Positions 26,008 through 34,980 of a DNA stretch of 47,333 bases are shown piece by piece. The DNA comes from Burkholderiaceae bacterium (GTDB lineage: Bacteria > Pseudomonadota > Gammaproteobacteria > Burkholderiales > Burkholderiaceae_C). The notes beneath the pieces are model-generated. The model ran no database searches. It worked only from the letters and a program-made list of their open reading frames with translations, and was not told the origin of the DNA. The stretch spans positions 1 through 47,333 of the forward strand of contig JACKLO010000027.1 of the NCBI GenBank assembly GCA_024235915.1, in the 5' to 3' direction. Both the position numbers and the translations under genes were made by a program. Numbering within the stretch: position 1 is the first letter of the stretch; each line of letters begins with the position of its first letter.

Positions 26008-27234
26008 TCACACCTGAAGCGCGGCGGCGATGGCCTCGGCGCGGGCCGCCTGCACGGCGCGGCCGATGTCGGGGCCCTTGGCCCCCCGTGCCTGCGCAGC
26101 GGCGGCCACGGTGGCTGTGTCCACGGCGCGTGCGGCCTCCAGCAGCGGCGGCAGTCGCTCCGCCGGCGCGTAGGCCTCGTCTTCACGCCCCAGGCGGCCG
26201 CGCGCATCGCAGGCGCCGGCCTGCAGGACCCACGCAAAACGATCTGGCCGGCGGATGGCATCACAGCGCTCGAAGAGGCGCAGCAGCGCGCCGGCGCCCA
26301 GCGTGCCGCTGGCGTGCAGGTGGCCGTGCTCTCGCGCCACCACGTCGGCCAGATCACGGCAGTCGTTGGGCACACGCAGCCGTTCCGCCAGCGCCAGTGC
26401 CAGTTTCGCGCTGCGCTGCTCGTGGCCATGGTGGCGCGGCAGCAGCTCGGCCGGCGTCGTGCCCTTGCCCAGATCGTGGCACAACAGGGCCCAGCGCACT
26501 GCCAACGGCTGCTGCGTGCGCGCGGCTTCGTCCAGCACCATCATCAGGTGCACGCCGGTGTCGACCTCGGGGTGGAACTCGGGCCGCTGCGGCACGCCCC
26601 AGAGGCGGTCCACCTCGGGCAGCAGGCGCTTCAGCGCGCCGCAGTCGCGCAGCACGGCCAGCATGCGGCTGGGCCGCCCGGCCATCAGGCCACGGGACAG
26701 TTCCTGCCACACGCGCTCCGGCACTAGGGCGTCGACTTCGCCGTCGTCCACCAGCTGGCGCAGCAGGTCCATGGTTTCCGGCGCCACCTGGAAGTCGGCG
26801 AAGCGCGCCGCAAATCGCGCCAGCCGCAACAGCCGCACCGGGTCCTCGGCAAACGCGGGCGAGACGTGGCGCAGCACACGGGCGGCCAGGTCGCGGCGGC
26901 CGCCGTAGGGGTCCACCAGCGTGCCGTCGGGGCCGCGGGCGATGGCGTTGATGGTCAGGTCGCGCCGCGCCAGGTCCTCGTCCAGCGTCACTTCGGGCGC
27001 GGTGTGGAAGACGAAGCCGTGATAGCCCCGGCCGCTCTTGCGCTCGGTGCGCGCCAGCGCGTATTCCTCATGCGTGCGCGGGTGCAGGAAGACCGGGAAG
27101 TCCTTGCCCACCGGCTGGAAGCCGGCGTCCAGCATCTGCTGCGGCGTGGCACCCACCACCACCCAGTCACGGTCGCCGGCGGGCAGGCCCAGCAGCGCGT
27201 CGCGCACCGCGCCGCCGACTTCGTAGATCTGCAC
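26008..27234 (-). CDS. cca: Multifunctional CCA-adding enzyme
   Basis: Adds or repairs the 3' CCA of tRNAs; the HD domain gives extra phosphohydrolase activities in the gammaproteobacterial type. I place the start at GTG 27234, because the next residues QIYEVGGAVRDALLGLP match the family N-terminus exactly and there is no ATG nearby. The gst gene stops at 27275, 40 bp before. The protein has 408 residues. Signatures: GGAVRD, DRDWVVVGATPQQMLDAGF, RRDLTINAIA with the catalytic acidic pair region (RTERKSGRGYHGF), LRHVSPAFAEDPVRLLRLARFAARF, and the HD motif LCHDLGKGTTPAE near residue 258. It is close to E. coli Cca along its whole length. Confidence 0.95.
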   Translation of the reverse strand: MQIYEVGGAVRDALLGLPAGDRDWVVVGATPQQMLDAGFQPVGKDFPVFLHPRTHEEYALARTERKSGRGYHGFVFHTAPEVTLDEDLARRDLTINAIARGPDGTLVDPYGGRRDLAARVLRHVSPAFAEDPVRLLRLARFAARFADFQVAPETMDLLRQLVDDGEVDALVPERVWQELSRGLMAGRPSRMLAVLRDCGALKRLLPEVDRLWGVPQRPEFHPEVDTGVHLMMVLDEAARTQQPLAVRWALLCHDLGKGTTPAELLPRHHGHEQRSAKLALALAERLRVPNDCRDLADVVAREHGHLHASGTLGAGALLRLFERCDAIRRPDRFAWVLQAGACDARGRLGREDEAYAPAERLPPLLEAARAVDTATVAAAAQARGAKGPDIGRAVQAARAEAIAAALQV

Positions 27235-27274
27235 GGCCCGCCGAGCCTCGCCTGTGATCGCCCTTGATGGCCAG

Positions 27275-27955
27275 CTACCGCGCGGTGCGGTAGGGCTCGT
27301 CCTCGGCGATGAAATCCTGCTCGGCCAGCGCGTCGGTGATCCACGCGGCCACGGCCGGGTGCGCCACGACGCGTTCGATGTAGGCCTGAGCCCCCGCACT
27401 GACCGGCAGGCCGTAGCCACGCAGGCGCATCACCACCGGCGCATAGAAGGCGTCTGCAGCGCCGAAGGCACCGAACAGGAACGGCCCGCCGGACAGGGCC
27501 AGCGCGTCGGCCCAGATCGCCTCGATGCGCGCCACATCGGCCCGCACGGCGGCCTGCTCGGCCCAGATCCGCGCGCCCACGTCCGGCATCGAGGCCTCGA
27601 TGTTCATCGGGCAGTGGTTGCGCAGGGCCGAGAACCCGCTGTGCATCTCGGCGGTGATGCTGCGGGCACGGGCGCGGTGGTTCGGGTCCGTGGGCCAGAT
27701 GCCGGCCTGCGGAAAACGGTCCGCCAGGGTCTCGGCGATGGCCAGCGTGTCCCAGACCGCAAAGCCGTCGTCCAGCAGCAGCACCGGCACCTTGCCTGCA
27801 CCGCTGACTTGCGCCACCGCCTGCTTGAAGGGTGAATCCGGCGCAAAGGACAGACGCAGCTTCTCCTCGGTGAACGGGATGCCGCAGGCACGCATCAGCA
27901 CCCAGGGCCGCATGGACCAGGACGAGTAGTTCTTGTTGCCGAACACCAGGCGCAT
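27275..27955 (-). CDS. Glutathione S-transferase family protein
   Basis: A 226-residue cytosolic protein with a thioredoxin-like N-terminal domain and an all-helical C-terminal domain. The N-terminus LVFGNKNYSSWSMRPWVLMRACGIPF has the NKNYSSWS segment of a distinct GST subgroup, where the Ser residues are the likely glutathione contacts. The cis-Pro is in GKVPVLLLDDG and is followed by VWDTLAIAETLADRFP, the SNAIL-like segment. Substrate is unknown. It lies between the NDUFA9-like gene and cca on the same strand, with short gaps, and may be in their transcript. Confidence 0.92.
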   Translation of the reverse strand: MRLVFGNKNYSSWSMRPWVLMRACGIPFTEEKLRLSFAPDSPFKQAVAQVSGAGKVPVLLLDDGFAVWDTLAIAETLADRFPQAGIWPTDPNHRARARSITAEMHSGFSALRNHCPMNIEASMPDVGARIWAEQAAVRADVARIEAIWADALALSGGPFLFGAFGAADAFYAPVVMRLRGYGLPVSAGAQAYIERVVAHPAVAAWITDALAEQDFIAEDEPYRTAR

Positions 27956-27976
27956 GGGGGTCCTTCGTGATGGGGG

Positions 27977-28951
27977 TCAGACGCGGCGCGCGTTGGCCCG
28001 GTAGCCGTTGAAGCGATGGCGGCCCGGGCCTGAGCGCCCCTGACCCAGGTAGAGCGGCGCCACTGCGCCCAACGCGGCGGGTGTGAGGCCCACGGCCTCC
28101 AGACCCGGCACGTTGCCGCTGGCGACATTGGGCCGCTTCATGGAGTCGAGATTGTCGGCCGACATCAGCGGCTCGCCCGGCGCCAGCCCCATCAGGGCAG
28201 CCTGCAGGCGGCCGACGGCGTCGGGCAGCGGGATCACTCTGCGCTCTTGGCCCGCCCAGCGCCCGGCCAGGCGCACCAGATCGGCCAGCGTGAAGACCTC
28301 GGGGCCGGCGGCCTCGAAGCTGCGGCCCACGGTGTCCAGCCGCTCCAGCGACCGCCACAGTGCCGCGGCCACGTCCTCCACCCACACCGGCTGGAACTGC
28401 GCGTGCGCACCTGCCAGGGGCACGAAGGGTGCCAGCGCCTGCAGCCGCGCAAAGGTGTTCATGAAGCGGTCGTCGGCCCCGAAAATCACCGACGGCCGCC
28501 ACACGGTGAGCGCCAGCCCGGCCCCCTGCAGCACGGCTTCGCCATCGGTCTTGCTGCGCAGGTAGTTCGACGGCGCGTCCGGCCCCACGCCGAGCGCGCT
28601 GACGTGCACCAGCCGCCGCACGCCAGCGCGCTGCATGGCGCCGACCAGCGTCCGTGGCAGTGCCACATGGGCGCGCTCGAAGTCGGCAGCACGGCCGTGC
28701 AGGATGGCCACGAGGTTGATGACGGCGTCACAGCTCGCCAGCAGACGGTCCAAGGCGGCGGGGTCGTGCACGTCGGCCTGCACCAGCTCCACGGTGGGCA
28801 GGCACTGCAGTGCGCGGCCATGGGCCAGGCGCCGCGTGGGCACACGCACGGTCCAGCCAGCGCGCACCAGACGTTCACAGGTGGAGCGGCCGACGAAGCC
28901 CGTGCCACCGAGCACGAGCACCCGGCGGCCCGTGGGTGCCACGCCTTTCAA
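27977..28951 (-). CDS. NAD(P)-binding epimerase-like protein, complex I NDUFA9 family
   Basis: A 324-residue atypical SDR. The Rossmann motif VLVLGGTGFVGRSTCERLVRAGWTVRV is at about 10-36; the later segments are ADVHDPAALDRLLASCDAVINLVAILHG, VSALGVGPDAPSNYLRSKTDGEAVL and VWRPSVIFGADDRFMNTFARL. The Tyr-x-x-x-Lys pair is YLRSK. These are typical of the NDUFA9-like group that in bacteria is often annotated as a complex I-like or ubiquinone-related reductase. The biochemical substrate is not known. The ATG overlaps the stop of slt upstream on the same strand (4 bp). Confidence 0.85.
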   Translation of the reverse strand: MKGVAPTGRRVLVLGGTGFVGRSTCERLVRAGWTVRVPTRRLAHGRALQCLPTVELVQADVHDPAALDRLLASCDAVINLVAILHGRAADFERAHVALPRTLVGAMQRAGVRRLVHVSALGVGPDAPSNYLRSKTDGEAVLQGAGLALTVWRPSVIFGADDRFMNTFARLQALAPFVPLAGAHAQFQPVWVEDVAAALWRSLERLDTVGRSFEAAGPEVFTLADLVRLAGRWAGQERRVIPLPDAVGRLQAALMGLAPGEPLMSADNLDSMKRPNVASGNVPGLEAVGLTPAALGAVAPLYLGQGRSGPGRHRFNGYRANARRV

Positions 28952-30993
28952 GGCAGTTCCTTGTCGGTGGCCGGTGCGTCGGCGCGGCGCGGCCCGACGG
29001 TCGGCCCCAGCCGCGCCTTCAGGCTGGTGCCGCCTTCGCCCAACACGTGGGCGTAGTGCACGGCGTTGGTCAGTACCTTCTTCACGTAGTCCCGCGTCTC
29101 GTTGAAGGGGATGTTCTCCACCCAGGCTGCGGTCTCCAGCGTGCCGCCTTCCCGCCAGCGCCGCGGCCGGCCGGGCCCGGCGTTGTAGCCCGCCACGGCC
29201 AGGGGCTGGGCACCCTCGAAGTGGTCCAGCAGCAGCTTCAGGTAGGCCGTACCCAGGCGCAGGTTCACATGCGGGTCGGTGATCATCGCCGGCTTGAAGT
29301 CCAGCCCGATCTTGCGCGCCGTCCAGCGGGCGGTGGTCGGCATCAGCTGCATCAGACCGCTGGCGCCGACCGTGCTGCGCGCGTCCATGATGAAGCGCGA
29401 CTCCTGGCGGATCAGGCCATAGATGTAGGCGGTTTCCAGGTTGGCCGCACGCGACTTCTCGGTGACTTCGTCACGCAGTGGCGTCGGGTAGCGCTGGGCC
29501 ACGTCGACCACGCCCTGGGTGCGTTCGCTGGTGTTGATGCAGCGGTCCCAGACCTCGCGTTCACAGGCCCAGGCGGCGGCCGTCAGCAGGGCGCGGTCGG
29601 CGTCGGGCCGCTGGCGCAGGTCGCGCAGGGTGAAGTTCCACTCGCGCACGCCTTCGCTGCGCAGCCCCAGGCTCAGCAACTGCAGGGCGCGCTGCAGGCC
29701 CGGGATGCCGCGCACCGCGGCGCGTTCCTCGGCCGTGGCAGCCGGCGGCCTGGGCGGGAGGCTCAGACGGCCGCCCAGGTCTTCCAGCGCCAGCAGGCCG
29801 TAGAACTCTCCCGGGTCGGCTGCCAGCGTGCGCAGCATCTGCTCGGCCTGCGCACGCTGCGCGCCCCCTGCCTCGCCAGGCGGCGCCAGGGCCTGCAGGG
29901 CACGGGCTGTCCAGTAGCGCCAGGTGGGGGCGCTCTGCTGGTCGTCGGGCAGGGCCGCGACGGCACGCTGCAGCAACGCCCAGCGGGGGCCGCCGTCGGC
30001 GCGCAGCGCTGCGCGCGCCGCCCAGACGAGGTGCTCGTCCGGCCAGTCCACCAGGCGCGCCTCCGGCACCAGCGCGAAGGCGCGCTCAAAGTACGCCACG
30101 GCGTTGGCCTGCTGGCGCATGGCGGCGCGGTAGCCGATGCCGGCCCAGGCCTGGGCCGCCACGCTGGGGCGCAGGCGGTGCGTCCAGCCGTCGGCCTGTG
30201 TGGCGGCGGCGTCGGTGTCGCTGGCGGCCATGCGCAGCAGCGCCAGCAGCACCTCGTCGTCGTTGACGCGATTGACCTTGGGGTGCGGATGCCGGGCCAG
30301 CCAGCGGGCCGGGTTGTCCAGCAGGTCGCGCACCTGCGCTTCACTGGACTTGCTCAGCAGCGCGGCGTCGGCCTGCGCCTCCTTGGGGCGCCCCCGGTCC
30401 ACCGCCTGCCGGATCTTCGGCCAGATCTCGGCCGGGCCCAGGCGGCCCTCGGCGGCCAGGGTGCTGGCCATCAGGTTGCAGCCGTCATCGTCGCGCTTCT
30501 GGCGCATCCAGGCCGCGGCGGCGGCGTTGCGCACGTCCTCACCGGCACGGTGGCGCTGCAGCAGCGTATAGCAGTCGACCTCGACGTCGTCGGCCATCTG
30601 GAAGCGCGGTTGCTCGCGGCGGAAGTTGTCCCAATCGCGGCGCTGGCCGAGTTCCAGCAGCCAGTCGTTGCGCAGCCGGTCTTCCACATAGGTGCCCGGC
30701 CAGCGGGCGTAGAAGGCGTCGAGATCGGCCTGCATGGCCGTCTTCAGGCGCAGGCCGAGCGCCCAGTAGTCCACCCAGGACGCCAGGGGATGCCGGCGCG
30801 CCGCCAGCTGATCCCGCAGGGCTTCCAGGCGCGGACGGTCGTTGGCGCGTAGCGCGTCGCGGGCCTGGATCACCAGGGCGTCGTCGGCCGAAGGTGCCGG
30901 CACTTCGGCACGGGCCGGCCCACAGGCCACCACAGCCGCAGAGACGGCAAGAACGGCGCGTACGGACGTGCGCGCAAAAAAGCGGGAACCCAT
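28948..30993 (-). CDS. slt: Soluble lytic murein transglycosylase (Slt70 type)
   Basis: Periplasmic enzyme that cleaves the MurNAc-GlcNAc bond of peptidoglycan to a 1,6-anhydro end. 681 residues: signal peptide (ending near ARAEV at about residue 30), a long alpha-helical superhelix (U and L domains, residues about 35-510), and the C-terminal lysozyme-like domain: IRQESRFIMDARSTVGASGLMQLMPTTA with the catalytic Glu, then DPHVNLRLGTAYLKLLLDHFEG and AVAGYNAGPGRPRRW, the family GYNAGP motif, and TRDYVKKVLTNAVHYAHVLG. All key residues are present. It heads a run slt-NDUFA9-like-gst-cca on this strand. Confidence 0.95.
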   Translation of the reverse strand: MGSRFFARTSVRAVLAVSAAVVACGPARAEVPAPSADDALVIQARDALRANDRPRLEALRDQLAARRHPLASWVDYWALGLRLKTAMQADLDAFYARWPGTYVEDRLRNDWLLELGQRRDWDNFRREQPRFQMADDVEVDCYTLLQRHRAGEDVRNAAAAAWMRQKRDDDGCNLMASTLAAEGRLGPAEIWPKIRQAVDRGRPKEAQADAALLSKSSEAQVRDLLDNPARWLARHPHPKVNRVNDDEVLLALLRMAASDTDAAATQADGWTHRLRPSVAAQAWAGIGYRAAMRQQANAVAYFERAFALVPEARLVDWPDEHLVWAARAALRADGGPRWALLQRAVAALPDDQQSAPTWRYWTARALQALAPPGEAGGAQRAQAEQMLRTLAADPGEFYGLLALEDLGGRLSLPPRPPAATAEERAAVRGIPGLQRALQLLSLGLRSEGVREWNFTLRDLRQRPDADRALLTAAAWACEREVWDRCINTSERTQGVVDVAQRYPTPLRDEVTEKSRAANLETAYIYGLIRQESRFIMDARSTVGASGLMQLMPTTARWTARKIGLDFKPAMITDPHVNLRLGTAYLKLLLDHFEGAQPLAVAGYNAGPGRPRRWREGGTLETAAWVENIPFNETRDYVKKVLTNAVHYAHVLGEGGTSLKARLGPTVGPRRADAPATDKELP

Positions 30994-31032
30994 GCGCGCA
31001 ATTTAGCGCAGGGGTGCCCGCCTGTCTTGTGC

Positions 31033-31055
31033 AGGGCCGTTGCACGAACGGCCCT
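31033..31055 (-). terminator. Perfect 9-bp hairpin after ompW
   Basis: AGGGCCGTT at 31033-31041 and AACGGCCCT at 31047-31055 pair fully around a 5-base loop. It lies 11 bp after the ompW stop (ompW reads leftward) and 40 bp before the slt start. No T-run follows on the minus strand, so termination is probable but not classical. Confidence 0.55.
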
Positions 31056-31065
31056 GGCCGCAGGG

Positions 31066-31686
31066 TCAGAAGCGCTTGCCCACACCCACGGCCAGCAACA
31101 GCGGGTCGACCTTGAAGGTGCCGGCCTTGGTGCCGGCGGAGTACACGTCGGTCTGGATCTGCACCTTCTTCACGTCCAGGTTCAGCAGCCAGCCGTCGCC
31201 CAGCGGGAAGTCCACACCGGCCTGCAGCGCGAGGCCGAAGCTGTTCTTGTCGATCGACGGGTCCAGCGCCGTGACCACTGCGGGGGCGAACTGCACGCTG
31301 GAGAAGCGGGTGTAGTTGAGGCCGGCGCCGACGTAGGGGCGGAAGCTCATGCCGCCGAAGTGGTACTGCAGCGTCAGCGTGGGCGGCAGGTGCTTGAGCG
31401 AGCCGATGTTGCTGCCGCCGGCACGAACGTCGTGCTTCTGCGGGTAGGTCAGGATCAGCTCAGCCGCCAGGTTGGGGCTGAAGAAGTAGCTGATGTCGAC
31501 CTCGGGAATGGTCTTGTCATTGACGCTCAGGTCCAGGCCGGTGCTGTCCTTGTTGGCCGAATTCAGGTTGACGGCACGCGCACGCACGATCCAGTCGCCG
31601 CTGTCGTTCGACTGGGCCAGGGCAACGGGGGTGACGGCAGGCAGCAGGGCAGCGGCGGCCGCGGCGGCCATCCAGCGGATGTTCAT
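31066..31686 (-). CDS. ompW: OmpW family outer-membrane beta-barrel protein
   Basis: An eight-stranded outer-membrane barrel that forms a hydrophobic channel in known members. The start at 31686 gives 206 residues with a signal peptide (hydrophobic run, cleavage after PVALA at about residue 24). Barrel features: GDWIVRARAVNL as first strand, PEVDISYFFSPNLAAELILTYPQKHDV, then LKHLPPTLTLQYHFGG and FRPYVGAGLNYTRFSSV, the OmpW signature region. The chain ends GVGKRF with the C-terminal Phe needed by the BAM assembly machinery. A 149-bp region separates it from the divergent cyclo-ligase gene. Confidence 0.94.
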   Translation of the reverse strand: MNIRWMAAAAAAALLPAVTPVALAQSNDSGDWIVRARAVNLNSANKDSTGLDLSVNDKTIPEVDISYFFSPNLAAELILTYPQKHDVRAGGSNIGSLKHLPPTLTLQYHFGGMSFRPYVGAGLNYTRFSSVQFAPAVVTALDPSIDKNSFGLALQAGVDFPLGDGWLLNLDVKKVQIQTDVYSAGTKAGTFKVDPLLLAVGVGKRF

Positions 31687-31835
31687 GGAAATCCTCTTCA
31701 CGGGTTTCAGCGGGCAACATTGCCCGCTCGTCATTGGGCGCGCGCGGGCACATGCCTTTGTTGCGTTGCAGCAATGTCTGTTCTGGTCACGACTGACTTG
31801 CGTCAAAGGGGCCGCTTCGGGGCCACAATGGGCGC
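31687..31835. promoter_or_regulatory. Divergent control region between ompW and the 5-FTHF cyclo-ligase gene
   Basis: 149 bp holding both promoters. GAGGATTTCC-ATG lies before ompW on the minus strand as a ribosome site. On the plus strand CACAAT at 31826-31831, a weak -10, lies close to the start. TTGCGTCAA at 31798-31806 could be a -35 or a short inverted site, but its spacing to CACAAT is about 20 bp. Confidence 0.35.
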
Positions 31836-32432
31836 ATGACCTCGTTCAAGCTGCCGCTGGAACCCTCGCAGGACAAGCTCGCGCTGCGGCGCCAGTTGCA
31901 GGCCGAGCGGCAGTCCCTGGTCGACCGCCACCAGCGTGCCGTGCACCTGCAGGAGGTGCTGCGCGTGTGGCTGGTGACGCGGCCGGAAACCAGCATCGGC
32001 GCCTACTGGCCGATCAAGGGTGAGTTCGATGCCCTGCCGGCATTGTTCCGCTGGAGCGAGGCCGACCCGGCGCGGCGCATCGGCCTGCCGGTGGTGGACC
32101 GCGAGACCAAGCAGCTGCGCTTCCACGTCTGGTACCCCGGCTGTGCAATGGAAGAGGACGCCTACGGCATCCCCAAGCCCAAGGACACACCGGCCTTCGA
32201 GCCGCAGTTGCTGCTGGTGCCCTGCGTGGGCTTCGGCCCCGGGGGGCTGCGTCTGGGTTACGGCGGGGGCTTCTACGACCGCACGCTGGCGGCGTTGCAG
32301 CCGCGGCCCTTCACCGCCGGCCTGGGCTACGCGCACGGCTTCATCCCCTGGCTGGCGGCGGAGCGGCACGACGTGCCGCTGGACGCCGTGCTGACCGAGG
32401 ACGGCGTGCACTGGATGCGCGGCGACCTGTAG
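31836..32432 (+). CDS. fau: 5-formyltetrahydrofolate cyclo-ligase
   Basis: Turns 5-formyl-THF into 5,10-methenyl-THF with ATP, recovering a stored folate. The 198 residues are normal. Motifs: LRRQLQAERQSLVDRH at the N-terminus, IGAYWPIKGEFDALP near 50, GIPKPKDTPAF near 110, the folate/ATP block LVPCVGFGPGGLRLGYGGGFYDRTLAALQPRPFTAGLGYAHGF near 125-168, and a C-terminal DVPLDAVLTEDG. Together with metF, ahcY, folB and fmt it adds to the one-carbon theme of the window. In many proteobacteria this gene lies next to ssrS (6S RNA), but I see no 6S RNA fold beside it here. Confidence 0.95.
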   Translation: MTSFKLPLEPSQDKLALRRQLQAERQSLVDRHQRAVHLQEVLRVWLVTRPETSIGAYWPIKGEFDALPALFRWSEADPARRIGLPVVDRETKQLRFHVWYPGCAMEEDAYGIPKPKDTPAFEPQLLLVPCVGFGPGGLRLGYGGGFYDRTLAALQPRPFTAGLGYAHGFIPWLAAERHDVPLDAVLTEDGVHWMRGDL

Positions 32433-32534
32433 CCCGCCGCTGCCGTTCGATGCCTTGACCCGCTGCGGCGCAGAGCGCGCCGCCGCGTCAGAGTCTGGGG
32501 GTTTTTCGACCGTGCCCGAAAGGCGCTCAAACTC

Positions 32535-34040
32535 TCAGTCGGCAGCCGGCAAGCTCAGCGTGAACTGGCAGCCCTGGCCCGGCGTGCAGGCGGCCGTGAT
32601 GTCGCCGCCCATCGCGTGGGCCAGCTGCTGGCTCAGTGCCAGGCCGAGGCCCGTGCCGTGCACCGGGCCCCGTTCGGCGCCCAGGCGCTCGAAAGGCTGG
32701 AACAGACGTGCCTGCTGGGCAGCGTTCAGGCCTGGGCCGCCATCGCTCACCGTGACCGCCACGGTGGCGCCCGTGCGCCGCGCGGCCACGGCCACCCAGC
32801 CGCCGACGCGGTTGTACTTGATGGCGTTGGACAGCAGGTTGGTCAGCACCTGGCGCAGGCGCAGCGGGTCGGCCCGCAGGCGCGGCAGCGGGCTGTCGGG
32901 GCGCGTCACCGTCACCGCCTGTGCCTGCAGCAGCGGGGCCAGGAGCGCCAGGCTCTCGGCCAGTGCCACAGCAGGGTCCAATGCGGACAGCTGCAGTGTG
33001 ATGTCGCCGCTCTCTGCGCGGCCGAGTTCCAGCAGGTCGTCCACCAGGGCCAGCAGGTGGCGGCCGGCGCGCAGCGACTCGTCGGCGAACTGACGGTGCC
33101 GGGAGCTCAGCGACGGGTCGGCCTGCAGCAGCTGCGTGAAGCCGAGCATGGCGTTCATCGGTGTGCGCAGCTCGTGGCTGATGCGGGCCAGCAGGCCGGC
33201 AATGGCGTGGTGCGCCGTTTCGGCCCGGTCGCGCGCCAGCCGCAGGGCATCGGCTTCGTGGCGTGCGGTCACGTCGACGATGAGGCCGCAGCGGTGGTCG
33301 CCGTCGGCGTCGTGGTGGATCGGCGTGGACGTGGCCTGCACCCATCGCACGCTGCCGTCGCGGTGCAGGATGCGGAATTCCGCGTCATGCGCGGTCCCTG
33401 CCCGTTCCGACTGCGTGAGCCCGTTCTGCACGCGAACATCGTCTACGGGGTGACGCATGCGCTGCAGCACGTGGCCGTCGCGCTGCGCCTCCTCCGGGTC
33501 GACGCCATAGACGTCGCGCACGCCCTCGCTGATGAATAGGAAGCGGATCAGGCCCTGCGGCGACACATGCGCCAGGTAGACGACGCCCGGCACCCGGCGT
33601 GCGATGAGCCGCAGCTGGGCGTCACTGCGCTCCAGCGCCTGCTGGGTGCGGATGCGGTCGGTGATCTCCTCGACCGTGCCTTCGTAGCAGAGCAGGTTGC
33701 CCTGGTCGTCGCGCACCTGGTGGGCGTTCTCGCTGATCCAGATGCGCTCGCGCGTGCGGTGGCGGTAGACCTCGGAGACCAGGCCGATGACGCGGCCTTC
33801 GGTGGCAAGCTGCCGGCGGAATTGTTCGCGCTGCGCCGGGTCCACGTACCACTCGCCGGCGATGTCGTGCACGGCGCTGATCAGTTCCGCCTCGGTGGTG
33901 TAGCCGTTGAGCTTCACCAGCGCCGGGTTGGCGCGCAGCATGCGGCCGTCGGGCGTGGAACGGTAGGCGCCCACCGGCAGCAGGTCGAACAGGGTCGATG
34001 CTTCCGGCGGGGCCTGCGGTGTGGGGGCCTCGGCGCTCAC
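32535..34040 (-). CDS. PAS-PAS sensor histidine kinase, orphan
   Basis: A 501-residue cytosolic kinase with no signal peptide or membrane helix. First PAS about residues 16-130 (LLPVGAYRSTPDGRMLRANPALVKLNGYTT), second PAS/PAC about 140-262 (VSPQGLIRFLFISEGVRDVYGVDPEE, then AEFRILHRDGSVRWVQATSTPI). HisKA has LARISHELRTPMNAMLGF with phospho-acceptor His289. The HATPase has N-box NLLSNAIKYN (401-410), G1 SDGGPGLN and G2 GTGLGLALSQQLAHAMGG. It lacks a receiver domain, and no response regulator is encoded nearby, so its partner is elsewhere. It lies 63 bp after metF on the same strand, but has no clear link to it. Confidence 0.93.
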   Translation of the reverse strand: MSAEAPTPQAPPEASTLFDLLPVGAYRSTPDGRMLRANPALVKLNGYTTEAELISAVHDIAGEWYVDPAQREQFRRQLATEGRVIGLVSEVYRHRTRERIWISENAHQVRDDQGNLLCYEGTVEEITDRIRTQQALERSDAQLRLIARRVPGVVYLAHVSPQGLIRFLFISEGVRDVYGVDPEEAQRDGHVLQRMRHPVDDVRVQNGLTQSERAGTAHDAEFRILHRDGSVRWVQATSTPIHHDADGDHRCGLIVDVTARHEADALRLARDRAETAHHAIAGLLARISHELRTPMNAMLGFTQLLQADPSLSSRHRQFADESLRAGRHLLALVDDLLELGRAESGDITLQLSALDPAVALAESLALLAPLLQAQAVTVTRPDSPLPRLRADPLRLRQVLTNLLSNAIKYNRVGGWVAVAARRTGATVAVTVSDGGPGLNAAQQARLFQPFERLGAERGPVHGTGLGLALSQQLAHAMGGDITAACTPGQGCQFTLSLPAAD

Positions 34041-34103
34041 GGGGCGATGGTAGCCCCGGCGCCAACGCTGCCGGGAAACACCGCCGCGCCGCTGCGCTGC
34101 CGT

Positions 34104-34928
34104 TCAGACCGCCAGCCGGCGGCAGATCTCCAGCGACAGCGCACTCTGGTTGAGCGTGTAGAAGTGCAGCGACGGTGCACCGCCGTCGATCAGCCGCCGG
34201 CACAACTGCGTCACCACGTCCAGCCCGAAGGCACGGACGCTGGCGGCATCGTCCATGAAGCCTTCCATCTTCAGCGCCGCCCAGCGCGGGATCTCGATGC
34301 CGTCGCGCGCCGCGAACTGCGCGATACGCGCGTAGTTGTGGATCGGCATGATGCCCGGCACGATGGGCACGTCCACACCCATCGCACGCACCGCGTCCAC
34401 GAAGTGGAAGTAGGCGTCGGCGTTGAAGAAGAACTGCGTGATCGCGCCGCTGGCCCCGGCTTTCACCTTGGCCACGAAGTGCTCAAGGTCCTTCTTCGCG
34501 TAGCGCTGCTGTGGGTGGTACTCCGGATAGGCCGCGACCTCGACGTGCCAGTCCGGCCCCTGCGTCTCGCGCACGAAGGCCACCAGCTCGGCGGCGTAGC
34601 GGAACTCGCCCGGCAGCGCGACGCCGCTGGGCAGGTCGCCACGCAGCGCCACCAGACGGCGGATGCCCTGGGCGCGGTACGTGGCCAGGATCTCGGCGAT
34701 GCCCTCTCGTGTGCTGCCCACGCAGCTCAGGTGCGGGGCGGCTTCATGGCCCATCGCTGCGATGTCCTTCACCGTGGCCAGCGTCTTGTCGCGCGTGGAG
34801 CCGCCAGCGCCGTAGGTGACGCTGAAGAACTCCGGCCGCACGGCCGCCAGGTCCGACACCACCGTCTTCAGCTTGTCGCTGCCGACGGGGGTGTTGGGCG
34901 GGAAGAACTCGAAGGAAACTGGGATCAT
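34104..34928 (-). CDS. metF: 5,10-methylenetetrahydrofolate reductase
   Basis: FAD enzyme that reduces methylene-THF to 5-methyl-THF, the methyl donor for methionine. The 274 residues fit the bacterial family. Signatures: SFEFFPPNTPVGSDKL with the catalytic Glu near residue 6, SVTYGAGGSTRDKTL near 36, HLSCVGSTREGI near 66, RRLVALRGDLPSG near 88, QFFFNADAYFHFVD near 164 and VPGIMPIHNYARI near 190. It follows ahcY on the same strand with a 112-bp gap that holds a REP-like element; the pair turns over the methyl cycle. Confidence 0.96.
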   Translation of the reverse strand: MIPVSFEFFPPNTPVGSDKLKTVVSDLAAVRPEFFSVTYGAGGSTRDKTLATVKDIAAMGHEAAPHLSCVGSTREGIAEILATYRAQGIRRLVALRGDLPSGVALPGEFRYAAELVAFVRETQGPDWHVEVAAYPEYHPQQRYAKKDLEHFVAKVKAGASGAITQFFFNADAYFHFVDAVRAMGVDVPIVPGIMPIHNYARIAQFAARDGIEIPRWAALKMEGFMDDAASVRAFGLDVVTQLCRRLIDGGAPSLHFYTLNQSALSLEICRRLAV

Positions 34929-34980
34929 CTTTGCGCACCCTTGTCGCGTCAGGTCGTAGACCGCCGCGCCCGCCGGGCCG

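Noticed and set aside
31798..31806. FNR/Anr box before the 5-FTHF cyclo-ligase gene
   Set aside because: TTGCGTCAA lacks the TTGAT-N4-ATCAA form and spacing.
32465..32506. Intrinsic terminator after the 5-FTHF cyclo-ligase gene
   Set aside because: GCGGCGC/GCGCCGC forms a stem at 32465-32483, but the T-run GGTTTTT is about 19 bp further on, too far for a classical terminator.
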